Under the pieces are notes generated by a model. It saw only the letters and a program-made list of their open reading frames with translations, ran no database searches and was not told the origin of the DNA. Both the position numbers and the translations under genes were made by a program. Shown piece after piece: positions 6,243 to 12,118 of a stretch of 12,118 nt of DNA. Source of the DNA: an uncultured Lachnospiraceae bacterium (GTDB lineage: Bacteria > Bacillota > Clostridia > Lachnospirales > Lachnospiraceae). How positions within the stretch are numbered: the first letter of the stretch is position 1; every line of letters begins with the position of its first letter. The stretch is from NCBI GenBank assembly GCA_910577105.1, contig CAJTMB010000050.1, forward strand, positions 1 through 12,118, read 5' to 3'.

Positions 6243-6932
6243 CTATCCCTCCACAAGGGGAATCACTTCCCTTAAATGCTTTATCACATAATCCGTCTTC
6301 ACTTCCGTAAGATTCACTTCCCCTGTCGGATTGTACCAGCAGCAGGCAATACCGGCATTGTTTCCTCCCCGCATGTCGCTGCTTAGGGAATCCCCTACAA
6401 TCAACACCCTTTCCCTGTCAACCGTGGGTATTGCTTCAAAGACCCTATCAAAAAAAGCCCTCTGGGGTTTGGGAGCGCCTACCTGTTCCGAAATAAACAC
6501 ATTATCCATCACACTGAAAAATCCGGCTGCTTTCAGCTTTTGCATCTGCGTTGCCGCCACACCGTTTGTCACCACAAACTGCAGACATTTTCCTTTCAAC
6601 GCGTTGCAGACTTCCAAAGAATTATCCCTGTACTGATATACCTGTCCGAGATTTTCCTCATAATGGTTCTGGAATGTCAGTACATCCCCAACAGAAAATC
6701 CACAGCTTTCAAAAAAATCATAAAAACGCCCTGTCAAAAGCTGCTCTTTGCCGACCTCTCCCAACTCCAGCCTCTTCCACCAGTCTATGTTAATTTTGTC
6801 GTACCTCTCCACCAGTTCGTCAGTCGGGTTAATTCCGATTTCCTCCAGACACTTACAAAGAGAAATCCGCTGGGAGTACTTAAAATCCAACAGAGTTCCG
6901 TCCACGTCCCAAAGTACCACATCAAACCGCAT
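6243..6932 (-). CDS. HAD-superfamily nucleotidase, YjjG/YfnB type
   Basis: The 229-residue protein is a haloacid dehalogenase-like phosphatase. Motif I is DVDGTL (Asp9 nucleophile, Asp11), motif II is VVTNG (120-124), motif III is Lys155 in APKPQRAFFD, and motif IV is VGDSLSSDMRGG (Asp181, Asp186). A helical cap lies between motifs I and II. The run VLIVGDSLSSDM, then NAGIACCWYNP, and a GRF near residue 69 match the YjjG/YfnB branch, whose members dephosphorylate pyrimidine nucleoside monophosphates, including damaged ones. The exact substrate is inferred. I choose ATG 6932 because GGAGG lies six bases upstream; a TTG at 6947 lies before that site. An intrinsic terminator ends three bases before the GGAGG, and I see no separate promoter, so the gene may depend on read-through from the small gene upstream. 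It is coupled to the WYL regulator. Confidence 0.88.
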   Translation of the reverse strand: MRFDVVLWDVDGTLLDFKYSQRISLCKCLEEIGINPTDELVERYDKINIDWWKRLELGEVGKEQLLTGRFYDFFESCGFSVGDVLTFQNHYEENLGQVYQYRDNSLEVCNALKGKCLQFVVTNGVAATQMQKLKAAGFFSVMDNVFISEQVGAPKPQRAFFDRVFEAIPTVDRERVLIVGDSLSSDMRGGNNAGIACCWYNPTGEVNLTEVKTDYVIKHLREVIPLVEG

Positions 6933-6945
6933 CTTCTTCCTCCAC

Positions 6946-6971
6946 AAAAAAGTGCCGTAAGAACGGCACTT
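6946..6971 (-). terminator. Intrinsic terminator after the 48-residue membrane protein gene
   Basis: On the minus strand AAGTGCCGT (6971-6963), a four-base loop and ACGGCACTT (6958-6950) form a perfect 9-bp stem running into six T residues (6951-6946). It lies 26 bases past the small gene's stop and directly before the ribosome binding site of the HAD gene. Confidence 0.88.
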
Positions 6972-6997
6972 ATCGAAATCTTTTCTCCCGGATGCGC

Positions 6998-7144
6998 TTA
7001 CGCTTCGCCTTCCGGGACTGCTGCGTCTTTCACATTCTTTTTCTTCCGCATGGTAATACCGGCAAAAATACCAAATCCTGCAATAGCAGCCATAATCAAA
7101 AACAACACCACATAACTAAAAAATGAATTTAAAAAAGCTATCAT
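6998..7144 (-). CDS. Small single-pass membrane protein of unknown function (48 residues)
   Basis: I do not recognise this gene's function. The minus-strand frame from ATG 7144 to TAA 7000-6998 encodes 48 residues. Residues 1-32 are almost entirely hydrophobic (MIAFLNSFFSYVVLFLIM at the start, then a Gly/Ala-rich part with a GxxxG at 25-29). They are followed by the basic stretch MRKKK at 32-36 and a polar tail ending PEGEA. This predicts one membrane helix with the C-terminus in the cytoplasm. AAAGGTGG lies eight bases before the ATG. A TTGACG-18-TATAAT promoter lies just upstream and a strong terminator just downstream, so the gene forms its own short transcription unit. Those flanking signals are the main reason to believe it. 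It could be a membrane-complex subunit or a helix-interaction regulator, but nothing here shows which. Confidence 0.75.
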   Translation of the reverse strand: MIAFLNSFFSYVVLFLIMAAIAGFGIFAGITMRKKKNVKDAAVPEGEA

Positions 7145-7172
7145 GTTATCCGCCACCTTTCTGATTCCTTTT

Positions 7173-7202
7173 ATTATACCAATGCTCCTCCGTCATCGTC
7201 AA
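7173..7202 (-). promoter_or_regulatory. Promoter of the small membrane protein gene, inside the 3' end of rnhA
   Basis: On the minus strand TTGACG (7202-7197) and a perfect TATAAT (7178-7173) are 18 bases apart. They overlap the last codons and stop of rnhA. The expected start near 7166 leaves a leader of about 22 bases before ATG 7144. Confidence 0.75.
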
Positions 7203-7659
7203 GCAATATATCTCCATCTGCTGCCGAAGTCGCCAGTCTGTCGCATCTTTCATTTTCCGGATGTCCGTCATGCCCCTTTACCCACGTAAACCCAACCTGA
7301 TGCGGCTTCATTGCCTCCAGAAGGCGCATCCAGAGTTCTACATTCTTAACCGGCTTTTTCGCGCTGGTCTTCCAACTGTTTTTCAACCAGTTATCCACCC
7401 AGTTCTGGTTAAAGGCATCCGTCACATACTTGGAATCGGACACCACTACCACCTCACATGGCTTTGTAAGCGCTTCCAATCCCACAATCACTGCCAAAAG
7501 CTCCATCCTGTTATTTGTCGTTTTTTTATACCCGGCACAAAACTCCCTTTCATGCAGAGTACCGCTGCCGTCCACATACTGCAGAATCGCTCCATATCCG
7601 CCCGGTCCTTCCGGATTGCCCCTTGCAGCACCATCCGTAAACAAAGTTACCTTTTTCAT
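7174..7659 (-). CDS. rnhA: Ribonuclease HI
   Basis: The enzyme cuts the RNA strand of RNA-DNA hybrids, removing primers and R-loops. The 161-residue product shows the full catalytic set: Asp9 in FTDGAARGNP, Glu53 in NNRMEL, Asp75 in SDSKYV and Asp140 in ENERCDRLA, with the assisting His130 in VKGHDGHPENE. The basic substrate-binding segment WLKNSWKTSAKKPVKN (91-106) is present. The length is close to Escherichia coli RnhA (155), and there is no N-terminal hybrid-binding domain. I choose ATG 7659, which begins MKKVTLFTDG as in the family, with a weak AGG about eight bases upstream. A GTG at 7686 would add nine residues and overlap the preceding MutS-like gene, but lacks a spaced ribosome binding site. 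The acidic tail (ILLDDDGG) overlaps the internal promoter for the next gene. It is the last gene of the punA unit. Confidence 0.95.
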   Translation of the reverse strand: MKKVTLFTDGAARGNPEGPGGYGAILQYVDGSGTLHEREFCAGYKKTTNNRMELLAVIVGLEALTKPCEVVVVSDSKYVTDAFNQNWVDNWLKNSWKTSAKKPVKNVELWMRLLEAMKPHQVGFTWVKGHDGHPENERCDRLATSAADGDILLDDDGGALV

Positions 7660-7676
7660 TTTTATACCTATGCCTT

Positions 7677-9371
7677 TCAACTCCACTTTCCGGTCTGCAT
7701 AAATGATTCCGCACGGTGGTTTGCTTCTGCAATGATGCTCTCCTCATACCCCAAAAGCTGTAACAGCTTAATGGCATTCCGGGTAGTTGCTTTACCCTTT
7801 AACAGCCTGTAAGGGAAACGGATATCACCATCCGAGATTTCTTCCTCAAAATGATAATTGTCATATTCCCCTGCCAATAACTCTGTCAGTTCCACATCAT
7901 GGGTGGCAGCAAAACACATGACCCTTTTTTTAGCAAGGCTTTTTAAGATTTCCGTGGATGCGGCAATCCGTTCCACGGTATTCGTTCCCCTGAGCACCTC
8001 ATCCACAAAACAAAGCACTTTTTCCCTGCCCGCCGCAATATCCAATATCCGTTTGATGGCACGGATTTCCACTATATAATAGCTTTCCCCTCCCGCCAAA
8101 TCATCCCTCAGGGACATGGAAGAACAGATATGGAAAAAATTACTCTCAAAGGTATCTGCAAGCACCGTATGAATGGTCTGCGCAAATATAGAATTGATGG
8201 CAACAGTTTTCAAAAAAGTAGATTTGCCGGATGCATTGGAACCGGTAAGCAATATGTCCCTTTCGGTTTCCACGGAATTTTTAACCGGGTTTGCAATCAG
8301 CGGATGATAAAGATTTACTGCTTTTAAGCAGACGTCCTCTTCCCCGGATAACACGGGAATACAGCTTCCATCACTTAGGGAATTCCTGTATGCACCGATT
8401 GCCACTGCCGTCTCCAGATATCCCAGCGTATGAAACAAGACATCTACATCCTCCAAACGGTCCTTTACCTGCTCCAGCATGGCATTAAACTTTATCAAAT
8501 CAAGATGAAATACCATCCTCAGGTAATCCAGTACAATGTCAAGCGGATTGCCGGAACCCGACATTCTCCCCGAAGACATCAGCCAGAAGGCACCCCTCCG
8601 GAACCTGCTTAGGTTTTTTCTGTGCCGGGCAAGCAGGGTGGTTTCCTCTTCCAGTTCCTTTCCATGTAATTTTTCTGCTTTTTCTGCAGCCGCCATCAGC
8701 CGCATAATATAGGCAAAACTGGTAATATACGGGTCAATTTCGTTTTTCTCTTTAAAATAATGCAATATATTGAATAACATCAATGCCACCAGGCATAATA
8801 TCCCGGCAGACGGATTCAAGATGGCAAATGCAATGGCCGGCAAAAACATTGCATTAAAAATCCAGTGTTTGACATTACTCCTTTTGCCCAGTGCCCCCAG
8901 ATAATCCAGATAATCATACATGGAAAACCTGCCTGTATATCCCAGACGGTGAAAAACAAGCTGACAATTCACCCTATCTTCTGTGTTTTCCGTAAAATAT
9001 CTCACCAGGTCTTCCAGATGCTCCAGCTTATCCTCATCAAAACAGGGCGTTCTTAATGTGTAATACAAAACCTCTTCCCCGGCGGATGAATAGGTATCAT
9101 TTAAACGCTTAAACACATCATCCATACCCAAATCATTCCAGGTTATATCATCAATCTGTCCTTTTTCGGAATGCTTGGAAAAAAAACGTGAAATGGAGGC
9201 GTATTGCTCCGGCCTGTATTCCCTTTCCCTTACTTCCCCATAGTGATTCCGCAGACGAAAAAGCAGTCTTTTCCTTTCCTTTCGGGATTCATACATCCCG
9301 AATACAAACATGAGCGCCACAAGCCCTGCCGCCACTATGCCAAACACAACATACTCCATTTCCTGTACCAA
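7677..9371 (-). CDS. Membrane-anchored MutS-like ATPase
   Basis: The C-terminal part is a MutS-family ATPase: Walker A GSNASGKST (377-385), the signature segment SMSLRDDLAGGES (418-430), Walker B VLCFVDEVLRGTN (452-464) and the ATHD loop (488-491). A lever/clamp-like helical region spans roughly 215-330. The N-terminus has a membrane helix at about 7-26 followed by basic residues, and a hydrophobic pair at about 170-205, so the protein should sit in the membrane with its ATPase in the cytoplasm. The mismatch-recognition domain of MutS1 is absent and there is no C-terminal Smr nuclease of MutS2, so it is neither. Its role is unknown; standard mismatch repair is unlikely. The 564-residue form starts at TTG 9371, with GGTAGG five bases upstream. 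ATG 9359 is the alternative, but AGGA is only two bases from it. It lies six bases after the deaminase gene and just ahead of rnhA. Confidence 0.85.
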   Translation of the reverse strand: MVQEMEYVVFGIVAAGLVALMFVFGMYESRKERKRLLFRLRNHYGEVREREYRPEQYASISRFFSKHSEKGQIDDITWNDLGMDDVFKRLNDTYSSAGEEVLYYTLRTPCFDEDKLEHLEDLVRYFTENTEDRVNCQLVFHRLGYTGRFSMYDYLDYLGALGKRSNVKHWIFNAMFLPAIAFAILNPSAGILCLVALMLFNILHYFKEKNEIDPYITSFAYIMRLMAAAEKAEKLHGKELEEETTLLARHRKNLSRFRRGAFWLMSSGRMSGSGNPLDIVLDYLRMVFHLDLIKFNAMLEQVKDRLEDVDVLFHTLGYLETAVAIGAYRNSLSDGSCIPVLSGEEDVCLKAVNLYHPLIANPVKNSVETERDILLTGSNASGKSTFLKTVAINSIFAQTIHTVLADTFESNFFHICSSMSLRDDLAGGESYYIVEIRAIKRILDIAAGREKVLCFVDEVLRGTNTVERIAASTEILKSLAKKRVMCFAATHDVELTELLAGEYDNYHFEEEISDGDIRFPYRLLKGKATTRNAIKLLQLLGYEESIIAEANHRAESFMQTGKWS

Positions 9372-9377
9372 TTCTGC

Positions 9378-10676
9378 CTACCGCATCAGGCGGTTTACAA
9401 TCCTTTCTGACTCTTTGTAAATATCGGTGATTTCCTCTCCCACGTCAAACTTTCCGTCCATATACAAAATCCTGCCGCCAACCATGGTCATTTTAACATT
9501 CTGTTTACTTCCGCTGTATACGAGATTTTTACCGATATTATGTACGGGATGCATGTTGGGCTGGTTTAAGTCTATCATAATGATATCCGCAAGTTTACCT
9601 TCCCTTAACACCTCCGCGTCCTTAAGATGCATGGCCCGCGCTCCGTTTACCGTAGCCATCTTAAGCACCTCGCCCGCTTCTATGCCGGCAGCATCCTGCT
9701 CTTTCAGCCTTGACAGCCCGGACACCAGAAACATTTCCCTAAACATATCCAGACAATTATTGCTTGCCGGACCATCCGTTCCGATGGCAACCGGGATTGA
9801 CCTGTCTAAAAAGTCCTTTATGGGAGCTATGCCGCTTGCCAGTTTCATGTTGGATGCGGGATTGGTAATCACATACATGCCCCGCTTGATAAAGATATTC
9901 ATATCCTCCTCTGACATATGGATACAGTGATACCCGCCTCCCCCAAACCGGAAAAGTCCCAGGGAATCCAGAAACACAGCCGGCGTCATGCCATACTTTC
10001 TTTTGCATTCTTTCACTTCGTCCAGTGTTTCATTCATGTGTGCATATACCGGCGCCTGTAAATGATGTGCCAGTGATGCCAGCTGCATTAAAAGCTGCTT
10101 GGAACAGGTGTATTCCGCATGAAACCCCAGATGATACCGTATAAGCGGTGATGTGCTGTTCCACCTGCTGTACTGTTCTGCCATCTCCGAAATGGAAGAA
10201 GTAAAATCGTTAAGCCCGCTGGCCAGGACACAGCGCATTCCCATATCCATACATGCCCTGGCAGTAATATCCGGAGCCAGATACATATCAAAAATTGTCG
10301 TAATGCCGCTTGTCAGGTATTCGAGTACAGCCAGTTTTACAAAATAATAAAGGTCCTCTTTTGCAATTTTTGCTTCCATGGGAAAAACTTTTTCCTTCAG
10401 CCACTTCTGCAAAGGCAAATCATCAGCGTAAGAACGTAAAAATGTCATGCCGGAATGGGTGTGTGCATTTTTGAAACCCGGCATCAGCAAATTACCTTCA
10501 CAGTCAATTTCCTTATCCCAATGGAGATAATCCCCTACATCCTTCCAGAATGCCTCCATTTTATCCGTTTCCCCGATATAGACAATCTTTTCGTTTTTTA
10601 TCCAGACTTCCCCGAAGAAAATCGGTATTCCTTTTTCCATGGTTAAAATTCTGGCGTTATACAGTCTGATGTTCAT
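9378..10676 (-). CDS. mtaD: Amidohydrolase, probable 5-methylthioadenosine/S-adenosylhomocysteine deaminase
   Basis: The 432-residue protein is a metal-dependent amidohydrolase of the cytosine deaminase/TRZ-ATZ group. Metal ligands and catalytic residues are visible: His72 and His74 in NAHTHSGM, His186 in LGFHAEYT, His213 and Glu216 in HMNETLDE, and Asp301 in GTDGPASNN. The last motif with LDMFREM is characteristic of MTA/SAH deaminases, which convert the adenine moiety of methylthioadenosine, adenosylhomocysteine or 5'-deoxyadenosine to hypoxanthine, leaving the inosine analogue. A small beta domain is assembled from both ends (about 1-65 and 370-420). The ATG overlaps the cdd stop as ATGA, a sign of coupled translation. 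The nucleoside-salvage neighbours support a role in recycling SAM by-products, since inosine analogues could feed a phosphorylase. Substrate choice within the family cannot be settled from motifs; guanine or other adenosine-analogue deamination is possible. Confidence 0.85.
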   Translation of the reverse strand: MNIRLYNARILTMEKGIPIFFGEVWIKNEKIVYIGETDKMEAFWKDVGDYLHWDKEIDCEGNLLMPGFKNAHTHSGMTFLRSYADDLPLQKWLKEKVFPMEAKIAKEDLYYFVKLAVLEYLTSGITTIFDMYLAPDITARACMDMGMRCVLASGLNDFTSSISEMAEQYSRWNSTSPLIRYHLGFHAEYTCSKQLLMQLASLAHHLQAPVYAHMNETLDEVKECKRKYGMTPAVFLDSLGLFRFGGGGYHCIHMSEEDMNIFIKRGMYVITNPASNMKLASGIAPIKDFLDRSIPVAIGTDGPASNNCLDMFREMFLVSGLSRLKEQDAAGIEAGEVLKMATVNGARAMHLKDAEVLREGKLADIIMIDLNQPNMHPVHNIGKNLVYSGSKQNVKMTMVGGRILYMDGKFDVGEEITDIYKESERIVNRLMR

Positions 10677-11098
10677 AGTAGTTTTTCACCCCCAAATCCA
10701 TGTGGCAAGAGCTGTAAAAGCGTGTACTCTTTGTATTCTTCTGCTGATTTGGCTACAAGTACTGCAAAATCTCCATCACAGAATTCCTGCATAACCTGCC
10801 TGCACACCCCGCAGGGATAAGCAAAGTCGGATGGTTTTGATAAAACTTTTCCTCCTGTTATGGCAATCGCCTTAAACTCCCTTTCCCCTTCGCTGACTGC
10901 TTTAAAAAAGGCTGTACGCTCCGCGCAGTTTGTAACGCCGAAAGAAGCATTTTCCACATTGCACCCCTGATATATTTTACCGGAAGCCGCCAGAAGAGCC
11001 GCTCCCACCGAAAAACCGGAATAAGGTACATAGGCCCGTTTTCTTGCATCTAGTGCACTTTGTATCAGTTCCCGTTTCCATGCTTCTTTCTTTTCCAT
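10673..11098 (-). CDS. cdd: Cytidine deaminase
   Basis: The enzyme deaminates cytidine and deoxycytidine to uridine and deoxyuridine for pyrimidine salvage. The 141-residue product has the homotetrameric-type motifs: YVPYSGFSVGAAL (23-35), GCNVENASFG (45-54), Cys58 and catalytic Glu60 in NCAERTA, and Cys96/Cys99 in PCGVCRQ. This is the three-cysteine zinc site of the short form. PHGFG near the C-terminus is also typical. ATG 11098 has a GGGGG stretch seven bases upstream, an imperfect Shine-Dalgarno. The gene lies 53 bases after punA with a hairpin in the gap, and overlaps the deaminase gene by four bases. It is unlikely to be blasticidin deaminase given the strong Cdd motifs and the context. 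Confidence 0.95.
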   Translation of the reverse strand: MEKKEAWKRELIQSALDARKRAYVPYSGFSVGAALLAASGKIYQGCNVENASFGVTNCAERTAFFKAVSEGEREFKAIAITGGKVLSKPSDFAYPCGVCRQVMQEFCDGDFAVLVAKSAEEYKEYTLLQLLPHGFGGEKLL

Positions 11099-11110
11099 GA
11101 CTATACCCCC

Positions 11111-11140
11111 GCATATCGCAAGCTGTGTCTGCGATACTGC
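11111..11140 (-). other. Intercistronic hairpin between punA and cdd
   Basis: On the minus strand GCA-G-TATCGCA (11140-11130) pairs with TGCGATATGC (11120-11111). This is ten pairs with one bulged G and a nine-base loop. No T tract follows; the GGGGG used by cdd begins directly after the stem. It is therefore not a terminator, and may stabilise one side of the transcript or tune cdd translation. Confidence 0.5.
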
Positions 11141-11151
11141 ATACTATTTTC

Positions 11152-11973
11152 TCACAACTGCGAAATACTTTTTATAAGAAGGTTTGTGAAAGGCGCCGCT
11201 GCCGCGGATGCCGCTTCCTGCACTTCCTCATGGCTGAGCGGATTGGGTGTCATCCCTGCCGCAAGGTTGCATACACAGGAAATGCCACATACCCGCATCC
11301 CCATATGCCTCGCCGTTATAGCCTCTACTGCCGTGCTCATCCCCACTGCATCCGCTCCCAGCATGCGGGCCATCCGTACTTCCGCCGGGGATTCAAAAGA
11401 AGGTCCGCTAAGCTGTAAATAAACCCCTTCTTTTAACGCAATACCCTCTTCCTTTGCCGTCCTTTTGACAATCTCCTGCAGCTGCCCGTCATAAATGGCT
11501 GTCATATCCGGAAACCGTGTTCCAAGTTCATCCAAATTAGGACCTATCAGAGGATTGTCCACAAAACAGGAAATGTGGTCCGTAAGGAGCATCAAATCCC
11601 CTGCCCGGAAAGAAGGATTCACACCACCGGACGCATTGGTGAGAAACAAAATCCCTGCTCCCATAAGTTTCATCAGCCTGATGGGAAGCACCACATCCTC
11701 CATGCTGTAACCTTCATAGAAATGTACCCTGCCTTTCATACAGACAATGGGAACACCCTGCAAATATCCGAAAACAAACTTTCCTGCATGTCCCGGCACA
11801 GTGGATACCGGAAAACCTTCTATCTCCTCATACCCAAGTTCTGCCTCCACACGGATGTTGTCGGCAAAGTCTCCCAGTCCCGAGCCCAGAACCAGCGCAG
11901 CCTTTGGCACAAAATCCGTTTTCTTTCTGACGCAGCGTAAGCAGTTTTGTACTTTCTCGTAGACAGCACCCAT
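11152..11973 (-). CDS. punA: Purine-nucleoside phosphorylase (trimeric, PNP-II type)
   Basis: The enzyme splits purine nucleosides with phosphate into free base and (deoxy)ribose-1-phosphate. The 273-residue product shows the trimeric PNP signature: phosphate-binding GSGLG (30-34), GHAG with His62, GRVHFYEGYS (81-90), LTNASGG (111-117), DHI (132-134), SGPSFESPAE with Glu195, GADAVGMSTAVEA (206-218) and the base-contacting Asn236 in CVCNLAAG. The length matches Bacillus/Clostridia PunA. I choose ATG 11973 because AGGAGG lies seven bases upstream. An open frame continues to 12048, but those 25 codons run through the promoter and leader and lack family similarity. It is the first gene of the salvage unit, with its own promoter about 45-75 bases upstream. 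With Cdd it feeds base and sugar recovery from nucleosides. Confidence 0.95.
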   Translation of the reverse strand: MGAVYEKVQNCLRCVRKKTDFVPKAALVLGSGLGDFADNIRVEAELGYEEIEGFPVSTVPGHAGKFVFGYLQGVPIVCMKGRVHFYEGYSMEDVVLPIRLMKLMGAGILFLTNASGGVNPSFRAGDLMLLTDHISCFVDNPLIGPNLDELGTRFPDMTAIYDGQLQEIVKRTAKEEGIALKEGVYLQLSGPSFESPAEVRMARMLGADAVGMSTAVEAITARHMGMRVCGISCVCNLAAGMTPNPLSHEEVQEAASAAAAPFTNLLIKSISQL

Positions 11974-12019
11974 AGTCTTTCCTCCTGCGGTTTTTATCAT
12001 AACATAAATTCTTACTCTT

Positions 12020-12048
12020 ATTATACCAGTCCTGTTTTCTAAAAACAA
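12020..12048 (-). promoter_or_regulatory. Extended -10 promoter of the punA operon
   Basis: On the minus strand a perfect TATAAT (12025-12020) is preceded by TGG, giving the extended -10 form, and by TTGTTT (12048-12043) at 17 bases. The start would be near 12013, with a leader of about 40 bases. The spacer and -35 hold the inverted repeat GTTTTCTAAAAAC (12034-12046). The remaining bases to the window end (12049-12118) show no supported feature. Confidence 0.75.
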
Positions 12049-12118
12049 TCAAATTGTAATATCCGATAGGGTAAACTTATTGTCGGAAAGTAATAGGCAG
12101 ACTGCACCTGTGACCTGT

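Noticed and set aside
6540..7115. Plus-strand open frame of 191 codons across the HAD start region
   Set aside because: It is antisense to the HAD gene, the terminator and the small membrane protein gene, all of which have clear signals. The product looks like a low-complexity shadow.
11974..12048. 25-codon N-terminal extension of purine nucleoside phosphorylase
   Set aside because: The extension covers the -10 element and leader. ATG 11973 has an ideal AGGAGG, and the shorter form has the family's usual length.
12049..12117. Possible C-terminus of an upstream minus-strand gene at the right edge
   Set aside because: One frame stays open for 22 codons from the window edge, which is not statistically meaningful, and no family can be recognised.
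1..12118. CRISPR array, toxin-antitoxin pair, phage defence or biosynthetic cluster
   Set aside because: I saw no spaced repeats, no nuclease or toxin families and no clustered unknown genes. All larger frames belong to recognised families, and the window is mainly core metabolism.

Overview
The window looks like chromosome of an anaerobic, endospore-forming Firmicute of the Clostridia, most like Lachnospiraceae. The reasons are an oxygen-sensitive class III ribonucleotide reductase, a SpoVAF/GerA-family spore membrane protein, purine-rich Shine-Dalgarno sites, sigma-A-type promoters and a moderate-to-low GC content judged by eye. All eleven supported genes read on the minus strand, so transcription runs from high to low coordinates. 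I found no RNA genes, CRISPR array, prophage or defence system.

Right part (about 12050 down to 7174): one long, tightly packed transcription unit. An extended -10 promoter (12020-12048) precedes purine nucleoside phosphorylase (punA), cytidine deaminase (cdd), an MTA/SAH-type deaminase of the amidohydrolase family, a membrane-anchored MutS-like ATPase and ribonuclease HI (rnhA). After the first gene gap the junctions are a 4-base overlap, a 6-base gap and a gap of about 17 bases. The first three enzymes salvage nucleosides and bases. The last two act, or may act, on nucleic acid.

Middle part (7202 to 5253): a promoter inside the 3' end of rnhA drives a 48-residue single-pass membrane protein that ends at a strong intrinsic terminator. 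The terminator abuts the ribosome binding site of a YjjG/YfnB-type HAD nucleotidase. That gene's stop codon directly touches the start of a WYL-domain transcription regulator.

Left-centre (5181 to 1796): a well-formed promoter followed by two NrdR-like boxes 31 bp apart precedes nrdD (anaerobic NTP reductase), nrdG (its radical SAM activase) and dut (dUTPase). This is a dNTP-supply operon in which Dut removes the dUTP that a triphosphate-level reductase can form.

Left end (1795 to 1): a stand-alone spoVAF-like gene follows dut, with its ribosome binding site inside a predicted hairpin. It ends at a terminator with a large hairpin. Beyond that lie a 15-bp direct repeat and, at the window edge, what looks like the terminal inverted repeat of an IS256-family insertion sequence whose body is outside the window.

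Most of the window is ordinary housekeeping and sporulation content. The parts most worth a second look are the membrane MutS-like protein next to RNase HI, the self-contained small membrane protein gene, the paired NrdR boxes and the two RNA hairpins placed at ribosome binding sites.
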